Shown here: in pieces, positions 44,322-53,415 of the stretch
Layout: every line of letters begins with the position of its first letter
How positions within the stretch are numbered: the first letter of the stretch is position 1
Assembly: GCF_944324505.1 (NCBI RefSeq)
Contig: NZ_CALUWO010000001.1
Span: forward strand, 186,001-250,000
From: an uncultured Desulfovibrio sp.
GTDB lineage: Bacteria > Desulfobacterota > Desulfovibrionia > Desulfovibrionales > Desulfovibrionaceae
Direction of reading: 5' to 3'
Length of the DNA: 64,000 bases
Notes under the pieces: model-generated
Told to the model about the DNA's origin: nothing
The model's input: the letters and a program-made list of their open reading frames with translations, nothing else
Database searches by the model: none
Translations under genes and position numbers: made by a program

Positions 44322-47300
44322 ATGCAGCAAGATCGCGCCACCCTAGCGTCTGACGCCTGCCAGCGTCAAGCAAGCCCCCGCCGCACCCGCCTGCTGTCAG
44401 GCCTGCGCATGGCGGCACGACTCTGCATTCTCGGCCTTCTGCTGGCAGCCGTCCTGCTGGTGGCGCTCTTTCTGCTGCTGCAACGCCACCAGCAGGACTT
44501 CACCGACAAGGTCCTGGCGAGCATTGCCAGCGCCACGGGCATGCAGGTTGCCGCCTCCTCCGTGGACGTGATCCTGCTGCCCGTTCCCTCGGCAACAGTG
44601 AGCCATCTGCGCCTTAGCGGCAGGACCGGTTCCGTCCAGGTGGCCTATGCCACCCTGCGCCCGGACTTTTCCGCCCTGCTTACGGGCGATCTGGCCCCCG
44701 GCCATGTGGAGCTGCTGCGGCCCCAGGTAGAGGGCAGCCTGCCCCTGGAAAGTCTGCTTGCGCTGCCGCCGGCCCCGGCAGCCGCCGCCTCCCCGCTGCC
44801 TGCCCTGCCCTGGTCCTGTACCCTGGACATCCGGCAGGGCCATGCCGATCTCCGGGCCGGGGACGGCAGCCGCCTGGTGCTGGACAACCTGGACTGCTCC
44901 CTGCGCCTGCACAGGGACGGCAGCCTGAAGGGGCAGCTGTCCTGGGGCAATCTGACCCTGCACGACCGGGAAGGCCTTCCCCAGCTTGCGGCGCGCGCCG
45001 TGCGCATGCACGGCCAGGGCAACCTCCAGGCCCCCCTGCAACAGCCTGCGGACATCTCGCTGCTGGGCAGCCTGTCCTGCGGCCACTGGCTGCGCCAGCT
45101 GAACAGCGAACTGCGCTGGCAGCAGCATGACGGGCAGCGCAGCCTGCACGCCCGCCTCCACGGCAGCCTTATACAAAACGGGCAGGCCATCCCCCTGTCC
45201 CTGGCAGGGCGCATGCTTCGGCCTCCGGCCAAGGATGCCCCCCTCACGCTGCACGATCTCCAGCTGGCCCTGGACCAGGACAGCGGCGTCTTCAACGGCA
45301 CGCTGCATCTCCAGACGGAAAACGGTCCCCGCCTGGACGGTACCCTGCGCATGCAGCACCTGAGCCTGACCCGCTGGCTGGGCTTTGCGCGAGACCTGGC
45401 GCCGGGCCTGCAATGGGCACTGGATGATCTCACCGGAGTCAGCGTGCGTTTTCAGCTGGACGCTCAAGGCCTGCGGGCGCCCCATGTGGCGGCCACGGCG
45501 GCGGGCAGCGCCTTTTCCGGCACCGGCGGCGTGGCCAGCTGGAAACAGCCGGTGGTGGCCCTGGACCTGCATGCCCCGCAGGTGTCGCTGGGCCGGGCCA
45601 TCCCGGAATCCGTGGGCCAGCTGCCGGACGCCCCCCGCTATGCTTATGCCCCGCTGACCTCCTTTGATCCCCGCCCCGAGGCCTGGGACCCTGCCCGGCA
45701 GCACAGTCTGCCGCCGTCTCCGCCGCCGGATGCCGCGGCCACAACGGCAGGAGGCACGGACAATCTGGGCTACGACATCCGCCTGGGCGCCGATGCCGTG
45801 CAGTACGGCCCGCTGGACCTGCACCAGGCACAGGTGGTCATCACACCGGGCAAACCGGCCTCCACAGGACGCGGAAGGGCCAATATCGACGTGCAGACCA
45901 CCACTTGCGCCGGCAGCATCCGCGGCCAGGCAGTCATCGGCGGCGGCCCCGACAAGACCGAATTCGACATTGCTCTGCAAGCCAGGGACATACAGGCGGC
46001 AGCGCTGGGCAAGCGTCTTCCTCTGCTGCCCCTGCGCGACGGCCGCCTTGCCGCCACGGTGGATGTGCACAGCCGCGGCAGCAGCATTCCCGCCTTCATG
46101 ACCAACCTGTCGGGGAAGGCGGGCCTGCGCGCCACCGGCGGCAGCCTGCGTGCCGCCCCCTCTGCCCTGCAACGCTTCAGCAGCCTGACCCTGGACCTGG
46201 ACCTGCACAACGGACGCTGGAAACAGGGCCGGGCAGGACTTGACGGTGCCTGGACCCTTGCCCAGACCGGACAGGGCTATGCGGGCAGCGCGCGCCTTGA
46301 CGGCATACTCTGGCTGGGGGGGCGCCCCCTCCTGGCGCTGGACGATGCCCGGACCCGGCTGCGTCTGACGGCGGACGCAGGGCTGTTTTCGCTGCCGCAT
46401 GGTCTGGAACTGACGGCGGACGGCCAGCTGAGCGCCCAGGCCAGCCCCCCCGGCCTGCGCCTGGAACAGGCCCGGCTGCGGGCGCTGGATGCCGCCTATG
46501 CCGGCTCCCTGCGGCTGACCGCGGACAAGGCCCTCAGCCTGCAAGGCACGGGCAGCCTGCGCTGCCCTGACCTGGCCCGCACGATGGAGCTGGTCACGGG
46601 CAAACGTCCGCCGCTGCCCGCGGCCCTGAAATCCGTGGAGCTTGCTGCCGATATGGACATCAGCCCGCAGACCCTGCAACTGCGCAATGTGTCCACCCGG
46701 CTGCTGGATACGGCCCTCAGCGGACAGTGCCGTGTGGCATGGCGCAATCCGCCGCATCTGCAACTCCAGCTGCACACCCCCCGCCTTGATCTGGACCGTG
46801 TGCGCCGCCTGCTGGACCCGCAGGGCGCCGCCGCTGCGGAACGGGCCGAGGCAGCACAACGCGAGGCCATCCGGCGGGGCGGCACGATTCCCCCTGCCGC
46901 GCCCACGCCCCAGGGACCGCCGTGGGACCTGCGCTTCATGCAGACCTTCTCGGCCGAAGGCTCCCTGACGGTAGCGCAGCTCGCCTCGTGGCGCGTGCGT
47001 CTGGATGACATAACCCTGCCCTTCCGTCTGGCCGGGGGCCGGCTGGATTACGGCCCTGTGACGGCCCGCTTCTACGGTGCGCCCCTGCACAGCACAGGTC
47101 ATGTGCAGTTTGACCGGGGCCTGCGCTTTGAAAACAGCCTTTCGGTGGACAATTTCAATCTGGGGGCGGCCAGCGCCGCCCGCGGAGGCAAGACCGCCCT
47201 GTTCGGCCTGGCCACGGTTCGGGCCACCCTCAGTGCGGCGCTGACGGCCTCGAGCCAGATGCCGCGGCAGCTCAACGGGCACTGGCAGTTTACCGTGCGG

Positions 47301-47672
47301 GACGGCGCCTACCAGAATCGCCGGGAGGATGGCAGCCCCAAGGGCAGCCCCACCCGCTTTTCCCTGGTGAGCGGATCGGGCACCCTGCAACACGGCGTGG
47401 CCCGCAGCAGCAATCTGACCCTGCGCAGCCAGGAAATGGATGTGACAGGCGGCGGCTGGATAGACCTGAACAGCGAAATGCTGGACTGCACGCTGCACGT
47501 GAACACCCCCAGACTGAGCGACATTCCCGTGCGCGTGCATGGCAGTCTGCATCAGCCCCAGACCAGCATCGGCGCCGGCACGGTTCTGCTCTATGCCCTT
47601 TCCGGCATTACACAGGGACTCATCGACATCATCGGCGGCCTGCTGGAAGGCACCTGGCGCATCCTGCGCTGA
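44322..47672 (+). CDS. AsmA-like protein, very large
   Basis: A 1116-residue envelope protein with one N-terminal membrane segment (about residues 32-53, AARLCILGLLLAAVLLVALF). A long beta-rich region follows, with the AsmA look of repeating short strands such as GSLSCGHWLR, LRMQHLSLTRWLG and GNLTLHDREG. The C-terminal end has the family features SGTLQHGVARSSNLTLRSQE and LNSEMLDCTLHVNTP. AsmA/TamB-like proteins bridge the envelope and are thought to move lipids to the outer membrane. A proline-rich insert lies near residues 450-485. The start is uncertain, since no ribosome site is clear; ATG at 44409 is an alternative. Confidence 0.85.
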   Translation: MQQDRATLASDACQRQASPRRTRLLSGLRMAARLCILGLLLAAVLLVALFLLLQRHQQDFTDKVLASIASATGMQVAASSVDVILLPVPSATVSHLRLSGRTGSVQVAYATLRPDFSALLTGDLAPGHVELLRPQVEGSLPLESLLALPPAPAAAASPLPALPWSCTLDIRQGHADLRAGDGSRLVLDNLDCSLRLHRDGSLKGQLSWGNLTLHDREGLPQLAARAVRMHGQGNLQAPLQQPADISLLGSLSCGHWLRQLNSELRWQQHDGQRSLHARLHGSLIQNGQAIPLSLAGRMLRPPAKDAPLTLHDLQLALDQDSGVFNGTLHLQTENGPRLDGTLRMQHLSLTRWLGFARDLAPGLQWALDDLTGVSVRFQLDAQGLRAPHVAATAAGSAFSGTGGVASWKQPVVALDLHAPQVSLGRAIPESVGQLPDAPRYAYAPLTSFDPRPEAWDPARQHSLPPSPPPDAAATTAGGTDNLGYDIRLGADAVQYGPLDLHQAQVVITPGKPASTGRGRANIDVQTTTCAGSIRGQAVIGGGPDKTEFDIALQARDIQAAALGKRLPLLPLRDGRLAATVDVHSRGSSIPAFMTNLSGKAGLRATGGSLRAAPSALQRFSSLTLDLDLHNGRWKQGRAGLDGAWTLAQTGQGYAGSARLDGILWLGGRPLLALDDARTRLRLTADAGLFSLPHGLELTADGQLSAQASPPGLRLEQARLRALDAAYAGSLRLTADKALSLQGTGSLRCPDLARTMELVTGKRPPLPAALKSVELAADMDISPQTLQLRNVSTRLLDTALSGQCRVAWRNPPHLQLQLHTPRLDLDRVRRLLDPQGAAAAERAEAAQREAIRRGGTIPPAAPTPQGPPWDLRFMQTFSAEGSLTVAQLASWRVRLDDITLPFRLAGGRLDYGPVTARFYGAPLHSTGHVQFDRGLRFENSLSVDNFNLGAASAARGGKTALFGLATVRATLSAALTASSQMPRQLNGHWQFTVRDGAYQNRREDGSPKGSPTRFSLVSGSGTLQHGVARSSNLTLRSQEMDVTGGGWIDLNSEMLDCTLHVNTPRLSDIPVRVHGSLHQPQTSIGAGTVLLYALSGITQGLIDIIGGLLEGTWRILR

Positions 47673-47812
47673 GGCAGTGCCCCTTCCCCGCCGGGCGTTG
47701 ACAGCGTAGGCCTGTCGGGGTACTCCGTGAGGCATATCTTCAACATCCGTGCGCAACGGCGCCGCCAGAGCACACCACGTCCGAAAGGCGCGTTCCGCTC
47801 AAGGAGTACATG

Positions 47813-48484
47813 ATGAACATTCTTATTTTCGGCCCCAACGGCAGCGGCAAGGGCACGCAGGGCGATCTGGTCAAGCAGAAGTACCATCTGGCCCACATTG
47901 AATCCGGCGCCATCTTCCGCGAACACATCGGCGGAGGAACGGAACTGGGCAAGAAGGCCAAGGCCTACATTGACCGCGGCGACCTTGTGCCTGACGACAT
48001 CACCATCCCCATGGTGCTGGAAACCCTCAAGACCCGGGGCAAGGACGGCTGGCTGCTGGACGGTTTTCCCCGCAATATGGTGCAGGCCGAAAAGCTGTGG
48101 GAAGCCCTGCAGCAGGAAGGTCTGAAGCTGGACTACGTCATTGAAATCCAGCTTGCCCGCGAAACGGCCAAAAACCGCATCATGGGCCGCCGCCTCTGCA
48201 AGAACAACAACAACCATCCCAACAATATCTATATCGATGCCATCAAGCCCGCTGGCAATGTCTGCCGCGTCTGTGGCGGGGAACTCACGGTGCGCAGCGA
48301 CGACCAGGACGAGGCCGCCATCAACAAGCGCCATGACATTTACTACAATGACGTGGACGGCACCCTGGCCGCGGCCCACTTCTTCAAGAAACTGGCCGAC
48401 GAGGGCAAGACCACCTATATCGAGCTGGACGGTTCGGGCAGCATCGACGCCATCAAGGAAACGCTGCTTTCCCGCCTGCACTAG
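47813..48484 (+). CDS. adk: Adenylate kinase with metal-binding LID
   Basis: Adk interconverts ATP, ADP and AMP. The 223-residue protein has the P-loop FGPNGSGKGTQ, AMP-binding segment WLLDGFPRN and GRRLC before the LID. The LID carries Cys129, His135, Cys151 and Cys154, a C-H-C-C set like the metal site of D. gigas adenylate kinase rather than the usual four-cysteine zinc site. An extended NNNNHPNNIYIDAI loop lies inside it. ATG at 47813 is preferred (AGGAG is 6 bases upstream); ATG at 47810 is possible. Confidence 0.95.
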   Translation: MNILIFGPNGSGKGTQGDLVKQKYHLAHIESGAIFREHIGGGTELGKKAKAYIDRGDLVPDDITIPMVLETLKTRGKDGWLLDGFPRNMVQAEKLWEALQQEGLKLDYVIEIQLARETAKNRIMGRRLCKNNNNHPNNIYIDAIKPAGNVCRVCGGELTVRSDDQDEAAINKRHDIYYNDVDGTLAAAHFFKKLADEGKTTYIELDGSGSIDAIKETLLSRLH

Positions 48485-48811
48485 GCTGCGCCCCGCAGGC
48501 AGCCCGTGGGGAGGTCTGTCCTGTGCCAGCGCGCACGGCGTTCCTTCCCCGCACCCCTGCGTGCGCGTGAACGAGGCGCGGTATTACGGGCAAACGCATC
48601 ATCGATGCCGCACCACTCCCACAATGACAAAAGGGCGGAACCGCTGGGTTCCGCCCTTTTTTCTGGTATGGGTTCCGTTCCGTGGCATGGGCTGTCCCTG
48701 CCATGTCGCAGCCGGAACACGTTGCCGGGGAGAGAGGGGACAAGCCCCGGCAAATACGGGCGCGGGAAGCATCGTGCTGAAAAGATGCCTCACCGCCGGA
48801 GAGCTGCCGGA
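48485..48811. other. Intergenic region between convergent adk and rubrerythrin genes
   Basis: No gene is supported in these 327 bases. It contains the terminator at 48630-48662. The rest shows nothing I can name. Confidence 0.6.
48630..48662 (+). terminator. Intrinsic terminator of adk
   Basis: AAAGGGCGGAACC (48630-48642) pairs perfectly with 48647-48659 over a GCTG loop and ends in a T run. The mirror A run makes it usable on both strands. Confidence 0.9.
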
Positions 48812-49387
48812 TTAGAAGCTGTAATGCAGCTCTTCAAAGTAGGCCTTGGGATGGGCACAGGCCGGGCACACATCCGGCGCGGAGGTGCCTTCCACCAGGC
48901 AGCCGCAGTTGCGGCAGCGCCAGATCACCGGCTTTTCGCGCAGGAACATGCGACCTTCCTTGATGTCGCGGGCCAGGGCCAGGAAGCGGCGCTCGTGGTA
49001 GGCTTCGGCCACGGCAATATTGCGCATGACGGCAGCCACCTCGCTGAAGCCTTCCTTTTCGGCCGTGGCGGCAAAGGAAGGATACATTTCCGTGTGTTCA
49101 TGATTTTCACCTGCCGCAGAGGCCAGCAGATTGGCATGGCTGTCGCCAATGATGCCGGCCGGGAAAGCGGCCGCGATTTCCACTTCGCCCCCTTCCAGGA
49201 ATTTGAACAGGCGCTTGGCATGCTCCTTTTCCTGCAGGGCCGTTTCCGTGAAAATGTCGCTCACCAGGGCAAAGCCGTCCTTCTTGGCCGCGCCGGCAAA
49301 GAAGTCATAACGGTTACGGGCCTGTGATTCCCCGGCAAAAGCGGTGAGGATATTCTTTTCGGTCTGAGTTCCCTTAAGAGACTTCAT
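48812..49387 (-). CDS. rbr: Rubrerythrin
   Basis: Rubrerythrin is a cytosolic peroxidase that protects anaerobes. The 191-residue protein has the ferritin-like diiron domain with carboxylate motifs (FAGESQARNRYDFFA, ALQEKEHAKRLF, NIAVAEAYHERRF) and a C-terminal rubredoxin-like iron site (WRCRNCGCLVEG and CPACAHPKAYF). Length is typical of Desulfovibrio rubrerythrins. The start is at 49387 with AGGAGG upstream, and a promoter-like sequence lies about 45 bases before the start. Confidence 0.96.
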   Translation of the reverse strand: MKSLKGTQTEKNILTAFAGESQARNRYDFFAGAAKKDGFALVSDIFTETALQEKEHAKRLFKFLEGGEVEIAAAFPAGIIGDSHANLLASAAGENHEHTEMYPSFAATAEKEGFSEVAAVMRNIAVAEAYHERRFLALARDIKEGRMFLREKPVIWRCRNCGCLVEGTSAPDVCPACAHPKAYFEELHYSF

Positions 49388-49431
49388 GGTTCCTCCTGCG
49401 GCTGGGCCGTCTTGTTGTCGTTAGCAAAATA

Positions 49432-49460
49432 GCAGTAAATATTCCTGATAAAAAGGTCAA
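49432..49460 (-). promoter_or_regulatory. Candidate rubrerythrin promoter
   Basis: On the minus strand TTGACC (49460-49455) and TACTGC (49437-49432) are 17 bases apart in AT-rich DNA just downstream of the msr start region boundary. The -10 box is weak. No clear PerR site could be assigned. Confidence 0.35.
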
Positions 49461-49468
49461 GCCTTTTT

Positions 49469-50497
49469 TTACTCGTTTACCGGACTGCCGTCTGCCCGCT
49501 GCGCAAAGCGCGGTACTGGCACATGGCAGCCACCGCGACCGGTACGGGCCGTGAAGTTCTGGTGCCAGTCCTCGGCCTCGTAGAAGGGAGCCGCCTTTTC
49601 CAGACGGGTCTGCACCGCATAGCCCAGCTCCTTCAGTCGCGCTATCAGCCCTTCGGCCACGGCCTTCTCCTGGGCATTGGCATAGAAAATGGCCGAACGG
49701 TACTGGGTGCCCACGTCGGGTCCCTGGCGATTCAGCTGCGTGGGATCATGGATTTCAAAAAAACGCCGCAATATCTGCGCATAGCTGATCTTTGACGGAT
49801 CGTACCGGATGAGCACCGCCTCGGCATGGCCGGTCCGGCCGGTGCAGACATCCTCATATGTGGGGGAAGGCACCGTGCCGCCGGTATAGCCGGAAACCGC
49901 CGAGCAGACGCCGGGCAGGTGTTCAAAGGCATCCTCGACGCCCCAGAAGCAGCCCCCGGCCACAATGGCCGTGGCCGTGCAGGCCGCTGCTTCCCGCCGG
50001 GCAAAGGCCGCCTTTTCCTCCGGGCTGCCGGCATCCACAAAGGCCATGGACAGCGAATTGACGCAGTGGCGCGTATTCTTTTCCGTAAATCCTTCTCCCT
50101 CGAACACGTGCCCCAGGTGACCGCCGCAGTGGGCGCAGACAATTTCCGTCCGCTGCCCGTCGGCATCAGGCAGACGGCGCACGGCGCCAGGCAGCTCTGC
50201 ATCAAAACTGGGCCAGCCGCAGCCGGAGGCAAACTTGTCCCGGCTGCTGTAGAGGGGCATGCCGCACTGACGGCAAAGATAGGTGCCCGGTTTGTCATGA
50301 TGATAGTATTTGCCGCTGAAGGGCGCTTCCGTTGCCTTGCGCAACAGAACGTCCGCTTCCTGGGACGACAGGGGCGGCATGGGAGAGGGTTCGGTCATGC
50401 GGGCCTCCACGGAAAAAGCACTGCACAGGATTCCGGCCAGCAGAGCCAGCGACAGAAGTCCTTTCTGCCACATACGGGGAGAACTGGTCAATTTCAT
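49469..50497 (-). CDS. Secreted MsrB-MsrA methionine sulfoxide reductase fusion
   Basis: A 342-residue fusion with a signal peptide (residues 8-33, GLLSLALLAGILCSAFSVEA). Residues about 45-155 are MsrB: zinc-ligand pairs YLCRQCGMP and VCAHCGGHLGHVF, with the catalytic cysteine in TRHCVNSLSM. Residues about 175-325 are MsrA: catalytic VAGGCFWGVEDAFE and GYTGGTVPSPTYE. Both sulfoxide forms would be repaired outside the cytoplasm. The order is MsrB first, the reverse of the better-known PilB-type MsrA-MsrB. No thioredoxin-like reductant domain is attached. Start at 50497 behind AGGAGAATACT. Confidence 0.93.
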   Translation of the reverse strand: MKLTSSPRMWQKGLLSLALLAGILCSAFSVEARMTEPSPMPPLSSQEADVLLRKATEAPFSGKYYHHDKPGTYLCRQCGMPLYSSRDKFASGCGWPSFDAELPGAVRRLPDADGQRTEIVCAHCGGHLGHVFEGEGFTEKNTRHCVNSLSMAFVDAGSPEEKAAFARREAAACTATAIVAGGCFWGVEDAFEHLPGVCSAVSGYTGGTVPSPTYEDVCTGRTGHAEAVLIRYDPSKISYAQILRRFFEIHDPTQLNRQGPDVGTQYRSAIFYANAQEKAVAEGLIARLKELGYAVQTRLEKAAPFYEAEDWHQNFTARTGRGGCHVPVPRFAQRADGSPVNE

Positions 50498-50583
50498 AGT
50501 ATTCTCCTATGTTTTCAGGGGAAAAACTCCCCATCTCTCACATAAGCACGGTCCCGCCCGCAGGCAAGGCCCGGCGAGACGCC

Positions 50584-51582
50584 CTACCCCCTGCGCGGGC
50601 CGGAAAAGCCCTGCGGGTGCCCGCTGTGCCAGCGCCAGGCCGAAGCAATGATGGCTTCCACATCCTGCCGCGGCTGCCAGCCCAGCACCTCGCGCGCCCT
50701 GCCGGCAGAGGCCACCAGCCGGGCCGGATCGCCGGGACGCCGGGGACCGGTCACCTCGGGAATGTCTCGTCCGGTGACGCGCCGGGCCGTGTCGATAATC
50801 TGCCGCACCGAAAAGCCCTGCCCGTTGCCCAGATTGAAGACGCTGCTCTCCCCGCCGGACAGCAGATGATCCAGGGCACGCAGATGGGCATCGGCCAGAT
50901 CGTCCACCCCGATATAATCCCGGATGCAGGTGCCGTCCGGGGTATCGTAATCCTGTCCGAACACCGTAATCTGCGGCCGGCGGCCCAGCGCCACCTGAAG
51001 CACCAGGGGAATGAGATGGGTTTCCGGCGCATGGTCCTCGCCGATGCTGCCATCGGCATGGGCGCCGGCCACATTGAAATAGCGCAGGGAAACATAGCGC
51101 AGGTCATGCGCCGCGGCCGCCCAGCGCATCATGGCTTCCATCATGCGCTTGCTTTCGCCGTAGGGATTGCCGGGACGCAGGGGGGCATCCTCGGGAATGG
51201 GCAGCGCATCCGGTTCACCATAGACAGCCGCAGACGAGGAAAAGACAATGTGGCGCACCCCGTTGCGCAGCATGGCCTCCAGCAGCACCTGCATGCCCTG
51301 CACATTGTTGCTGAAGTACGGCAGCGGCTGCTGCATGCTTTCTCCCACCAGGGAAAGGGCCGCAAAATGCAGCACGGCCTGCACGGCATGTTCCTGCATG
51401 ACCCGGTCCATGAGGGCGGCATCGCGCATGTCGCCCTGCACAAAGGGCACCGCCGGGGGCAGGGATTCCCTGTGCCCGGTACGCAGATTGTCCAGTACCA
51501 CGGGCTGGTCCCCGCGGGCCAGCAGCGCCCGCACCGCGTGCGAGCCGATATAGCCCGCACCGCCACATACCAGAATGCGCAT
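50584..51582 (-). CDS. galE: UDP-glucose 4-epimerase
   Basis: GalE interconverts UDP-glucose and UDP-galactose for surface polysaccharide and sugar metabolism. The 332-residue short-chain dehydrogenase-type protein has the NAD loop LVCGGAGYIGSHAVRALL, the YxxxK pair in NPYGESKRMMEAM, a serine-rich SSSAAVYGEP and the C-terminal NLGNGQGFSVRQII. Start at 51582 with GGAGG upstream. It lies 11 bases after mltA, so the two form one transcript. Confidence 0.94.
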   Translation of the reverse strand: MRILVCGGAGYIGSHAVRALLARGDQPVVLDNLRTGHRESLPPAVPFVQGDMRDAALMDRVMQEHAVQAVLHFAALSLVGESMQQPLPYFSNNVQGMQVLLEAMLRNGVRHIVFSSSAAVYGEPDALPIPEDAPLRPGNPYGESKRMMEAMMRWAAAAHDLRYVSLRYFNVAGAHADGSIGEDHAPETHLIPLVLQVALGRRPQITVFGQDYDTPDGTCIRDYIGVDDLADAHLRALDHLLSGGESSVFNLGNGQGFSVRQIIDTARRVTGRDIPEVTGPRRPGDPARLVASAGRAREVLGWQPRQDVEAIIASAWRWHSGHPQGFSGPRRG

Positions 51583-51593
51583 GCCTGTCCTCC

Positions 51594-52718
51594 CTATCTG
51601 GCCACCAGCACCCAGGCCGGCCCGCTAGCGTCCAGGTGGCTGGCCACGTAATTGCCCCGATAGCCGCCACCGCAGAAAATATCGATGCGATTGCGCTTGA
51701 TGGCGCCGCCCACATCCTGCGCCAGCCCTATGCCGCGCAGGGGAATGACGCCGAAATCCGGGTCAGGCGCGTTGACGCCGTAGGCCACGATGGACCCCAG
51801 CGGCAGAAAGGCACGGTCCGTGGCCAGGGACATCCAGTCATCCACCACATAGCCCATGGCGCCCGTAGGCCCCCGGTTGCCGAAGCGGAAAAAGACATAG
51901 CTGGGATTTTCGTTGAGGATCTCGCGCACCCGGTCGGGGTGGTCCTTGAACCACTGGCGCTGCTCAAAGATATGCCCCTCGCTGAGCAGGCCCTTTTCCC
52001 GCATGATGCGGCCGGAACTCTTGTACTTGTGCCCGTTCTGGCCGGCATAGTTGATGAAGGCCTGCGTGCCGTCGTCAAAGATAAGGCGCCCCGACCCCTG
52101 AATTTCCAGAAAGAACACGTCCACCGGGTCCGCCGCCCAGGCCAGTTCCAGATTGCGCCCGGCCAGCACCTGCTTTTCCTCGATGGTGCGGCGGTCATAG
52201 TAGCGGCCGCGGTTGCGGCGCTTGACGACGGCCATATCCGGCGGCAGGCTGTAGATGGCCTGCGTATAGCCGGGCTTGCGCTGGCGGCTGGCCCGGACCT
52301 GCGGCTCGTAATAGCCGGAATACTTGATGCCGTCGTCCACGGGCACCCAGGTGAAGTTGGCCAGAAACAGTTCCGGCTCGGCATCCAGACGAGGCAGCAG
52401 CGCTTCCAGACGTTCCAGAGTCCGGCGCATGTCCCCCCAGGTAAGCCGCAGGCCGGGCCGGCTCACGGCCAGTGCCTTCTGGGGCTTGCCCTTGACATAG
52501 CGCAGGGACTTCCGCACCGTAGGAGCCATGTCCGACCAGGACTCCAGGTCCTGATTGCGGGGATGCAGCCAGCGGACAAACTCTTCCTGCGACTCCTGCA
52601 GGACCACGGGCGGCCCCTGGGGGCGCTGCCGCGCGGCCTCGGACCGGGGCGCCTGCCTGGCGCAGGCGGCACACAGGCACAGCACAAGAATCAGACCGGC
52701 GCACAGCCACCGGGCCAT
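51594..52718 (-). CDS. mltA: Membrane-bound lytic murein transglycosylase A (MltA)
   Basis: MltA cleaves peptidoglycan to give 1,6-anhydro ends. The 374-residue protein starts at 52718 with a lipoprotein signal (residues 1-19, ending in lipobox LCAAC), so it is probably an outer-membrane lipoprotein. Family features: FTGYYEP-like KYSGYYEPQVRASR, the segment LEIQGSGRLIF, YAGQNGHKYKSSGR, and the 3D domain with catalytic aspartates in GLAQDVGGAIKRNRIDIFCG. The start is divergent from the thioesterase gene, with 48 bases between them. Confidence 0.93.
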   Translation of the reverse strand: MARWLCAGLILVLCLCAACARQAPRSEAARQRPQGPPVVLQESQEEFVRWLHPRNQDLESWSDMAPTVRKSLRYVKGKPQKALAVSRPGLRLTWGDMRRTLERLEALLPRLDAEPELFLANFTWVPVDDGIKYSGYYEPQVRASRQRKPGYTQAIYSLPPDMAVVKRRNRGRYYDRRTIEEKQVLAGRNLELAWAADPVDVFFLEIQGSGRLIFDDGTQAFINYAGQNGHKYKSSGRIMREKGLLSEGHIFEQRQWFKDHPDRVREILNENPSYVFFRFGNRGPTGAMGYVVDDWMSLATDRAFLPLGSIVAYGVNAPDPDFGVIPLRGIGLAQDVGGAIKRNRIDIFCGGGYRGNYVASHLDASGPAWVLVAR

Positions 52719-52766
52719 GCCGGCGGCCGGTGCCCTGCGCCGTGTCCGGCACAGAAAAGGAGCAGA

Positions 52767-53195
52767 ATGGTGCATACGAATTTTCCCACTTCCGACGTCT
52801 GGCTTGCCCACAGGGTCTCGTACGGCGAAACCGATACCATGGGGGTGCTCTACTACGCGGAATATCTGCATGTGTTTGAACGCGCCCGCAGTGAGTACAT
52901 CCGCTGTCGCGGCATGAGCTACCGGGATGTGGAAGAGCGCGGCATCCTGCTGCCCGTGCGCGAGGCGCAGTGCCGCTACCGCGCTCCCGCCCGCTATGAC
53001 GACCTGGTGCAGGTGCACGCAGGCATCAGCGAGATGGGAAGAGCGTCACTCCGCTTTGTATATGAGTTGTGGAATGAGGACAAGTCGCACCTGCTGGCCA
53101 CCGGCAGTACGCAGCACGCGCTGGTCAACCGCGAGGGCCGCCCCGTGGCCATGCCCGACTGGTTCCGCGCCCTCTTCAGCGTGCTGCCGTCCTGA
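52767..53195 (+). CDS. YbgC/FadM-type acyl-CoA thioesterase
   Basis: A 142-residue hotdog-fold thioesterase starting at 52767 behind AAAAGGAGCAGA. The active-site stretch is RVSYGETDTMGVLYYAEYL, with the aspartate usual for the 4-hydroxybenzoyl-CoA-thioesterase/YbgC group, followed by FERARSEYIRCRGMSY. In the Tol-Pal cluster such proteins (YbgC) act on phospholipid-related acyl-CoA, but no tol gene is near. A substrate cannot be given. Confidence 0.9.
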   Translation: MVHTNFPTSDVWLAHRVSYGETDTMGVLYYAEYLHVFERARSEYIRCRGMSYRDVEERGILLPVREAQCRYRAPARYDDLVQVHAGISEMGRASLRFVYELWNEDKSHLLATGSTQHALVNREGRPVAMPDWFRALFSVLPS

Positions 53196-53238
53196 GGACG
53201 CGGCGGAGCAGGCGGCATGAAATGCATCGTTTTATAGT

Positions 53239-53267
53239 CCCTCTTGCCCGTCCGTCTGTCAAGAGGG
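53239..53267 (+). terminator. Small hairpin after the thioesterase gene
   Basis: CCCTCTTG (53239-53246) pairs with CAAGAGGG (53260-53267). The following bases (CATTCTTGG) are only weakly T-rich. Confidence 0.4.
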
Positions 53268-53415
53268 CATTCTTGGCAGGGGGACTTCCCTTTTGGGCAG
53301 TGACGCGCTATGGTTAAAATACGGGCATAAGGCCAAGGCACGGCCTCGCCATGCCCCTTTTTTCTGGCAGAGGCCACCACGGCACATGTCACACCGATTA
53401 CTAAGGGAGTATCCT

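Noticed and set aside
44397..47756. A 1119-codon minus-strand frame opposite the AsmA-like gene
   Set aside because: The plus-strand protein has a membrane anchor and family features; the minus frame is Gln/Ala/Gly-rich noise.
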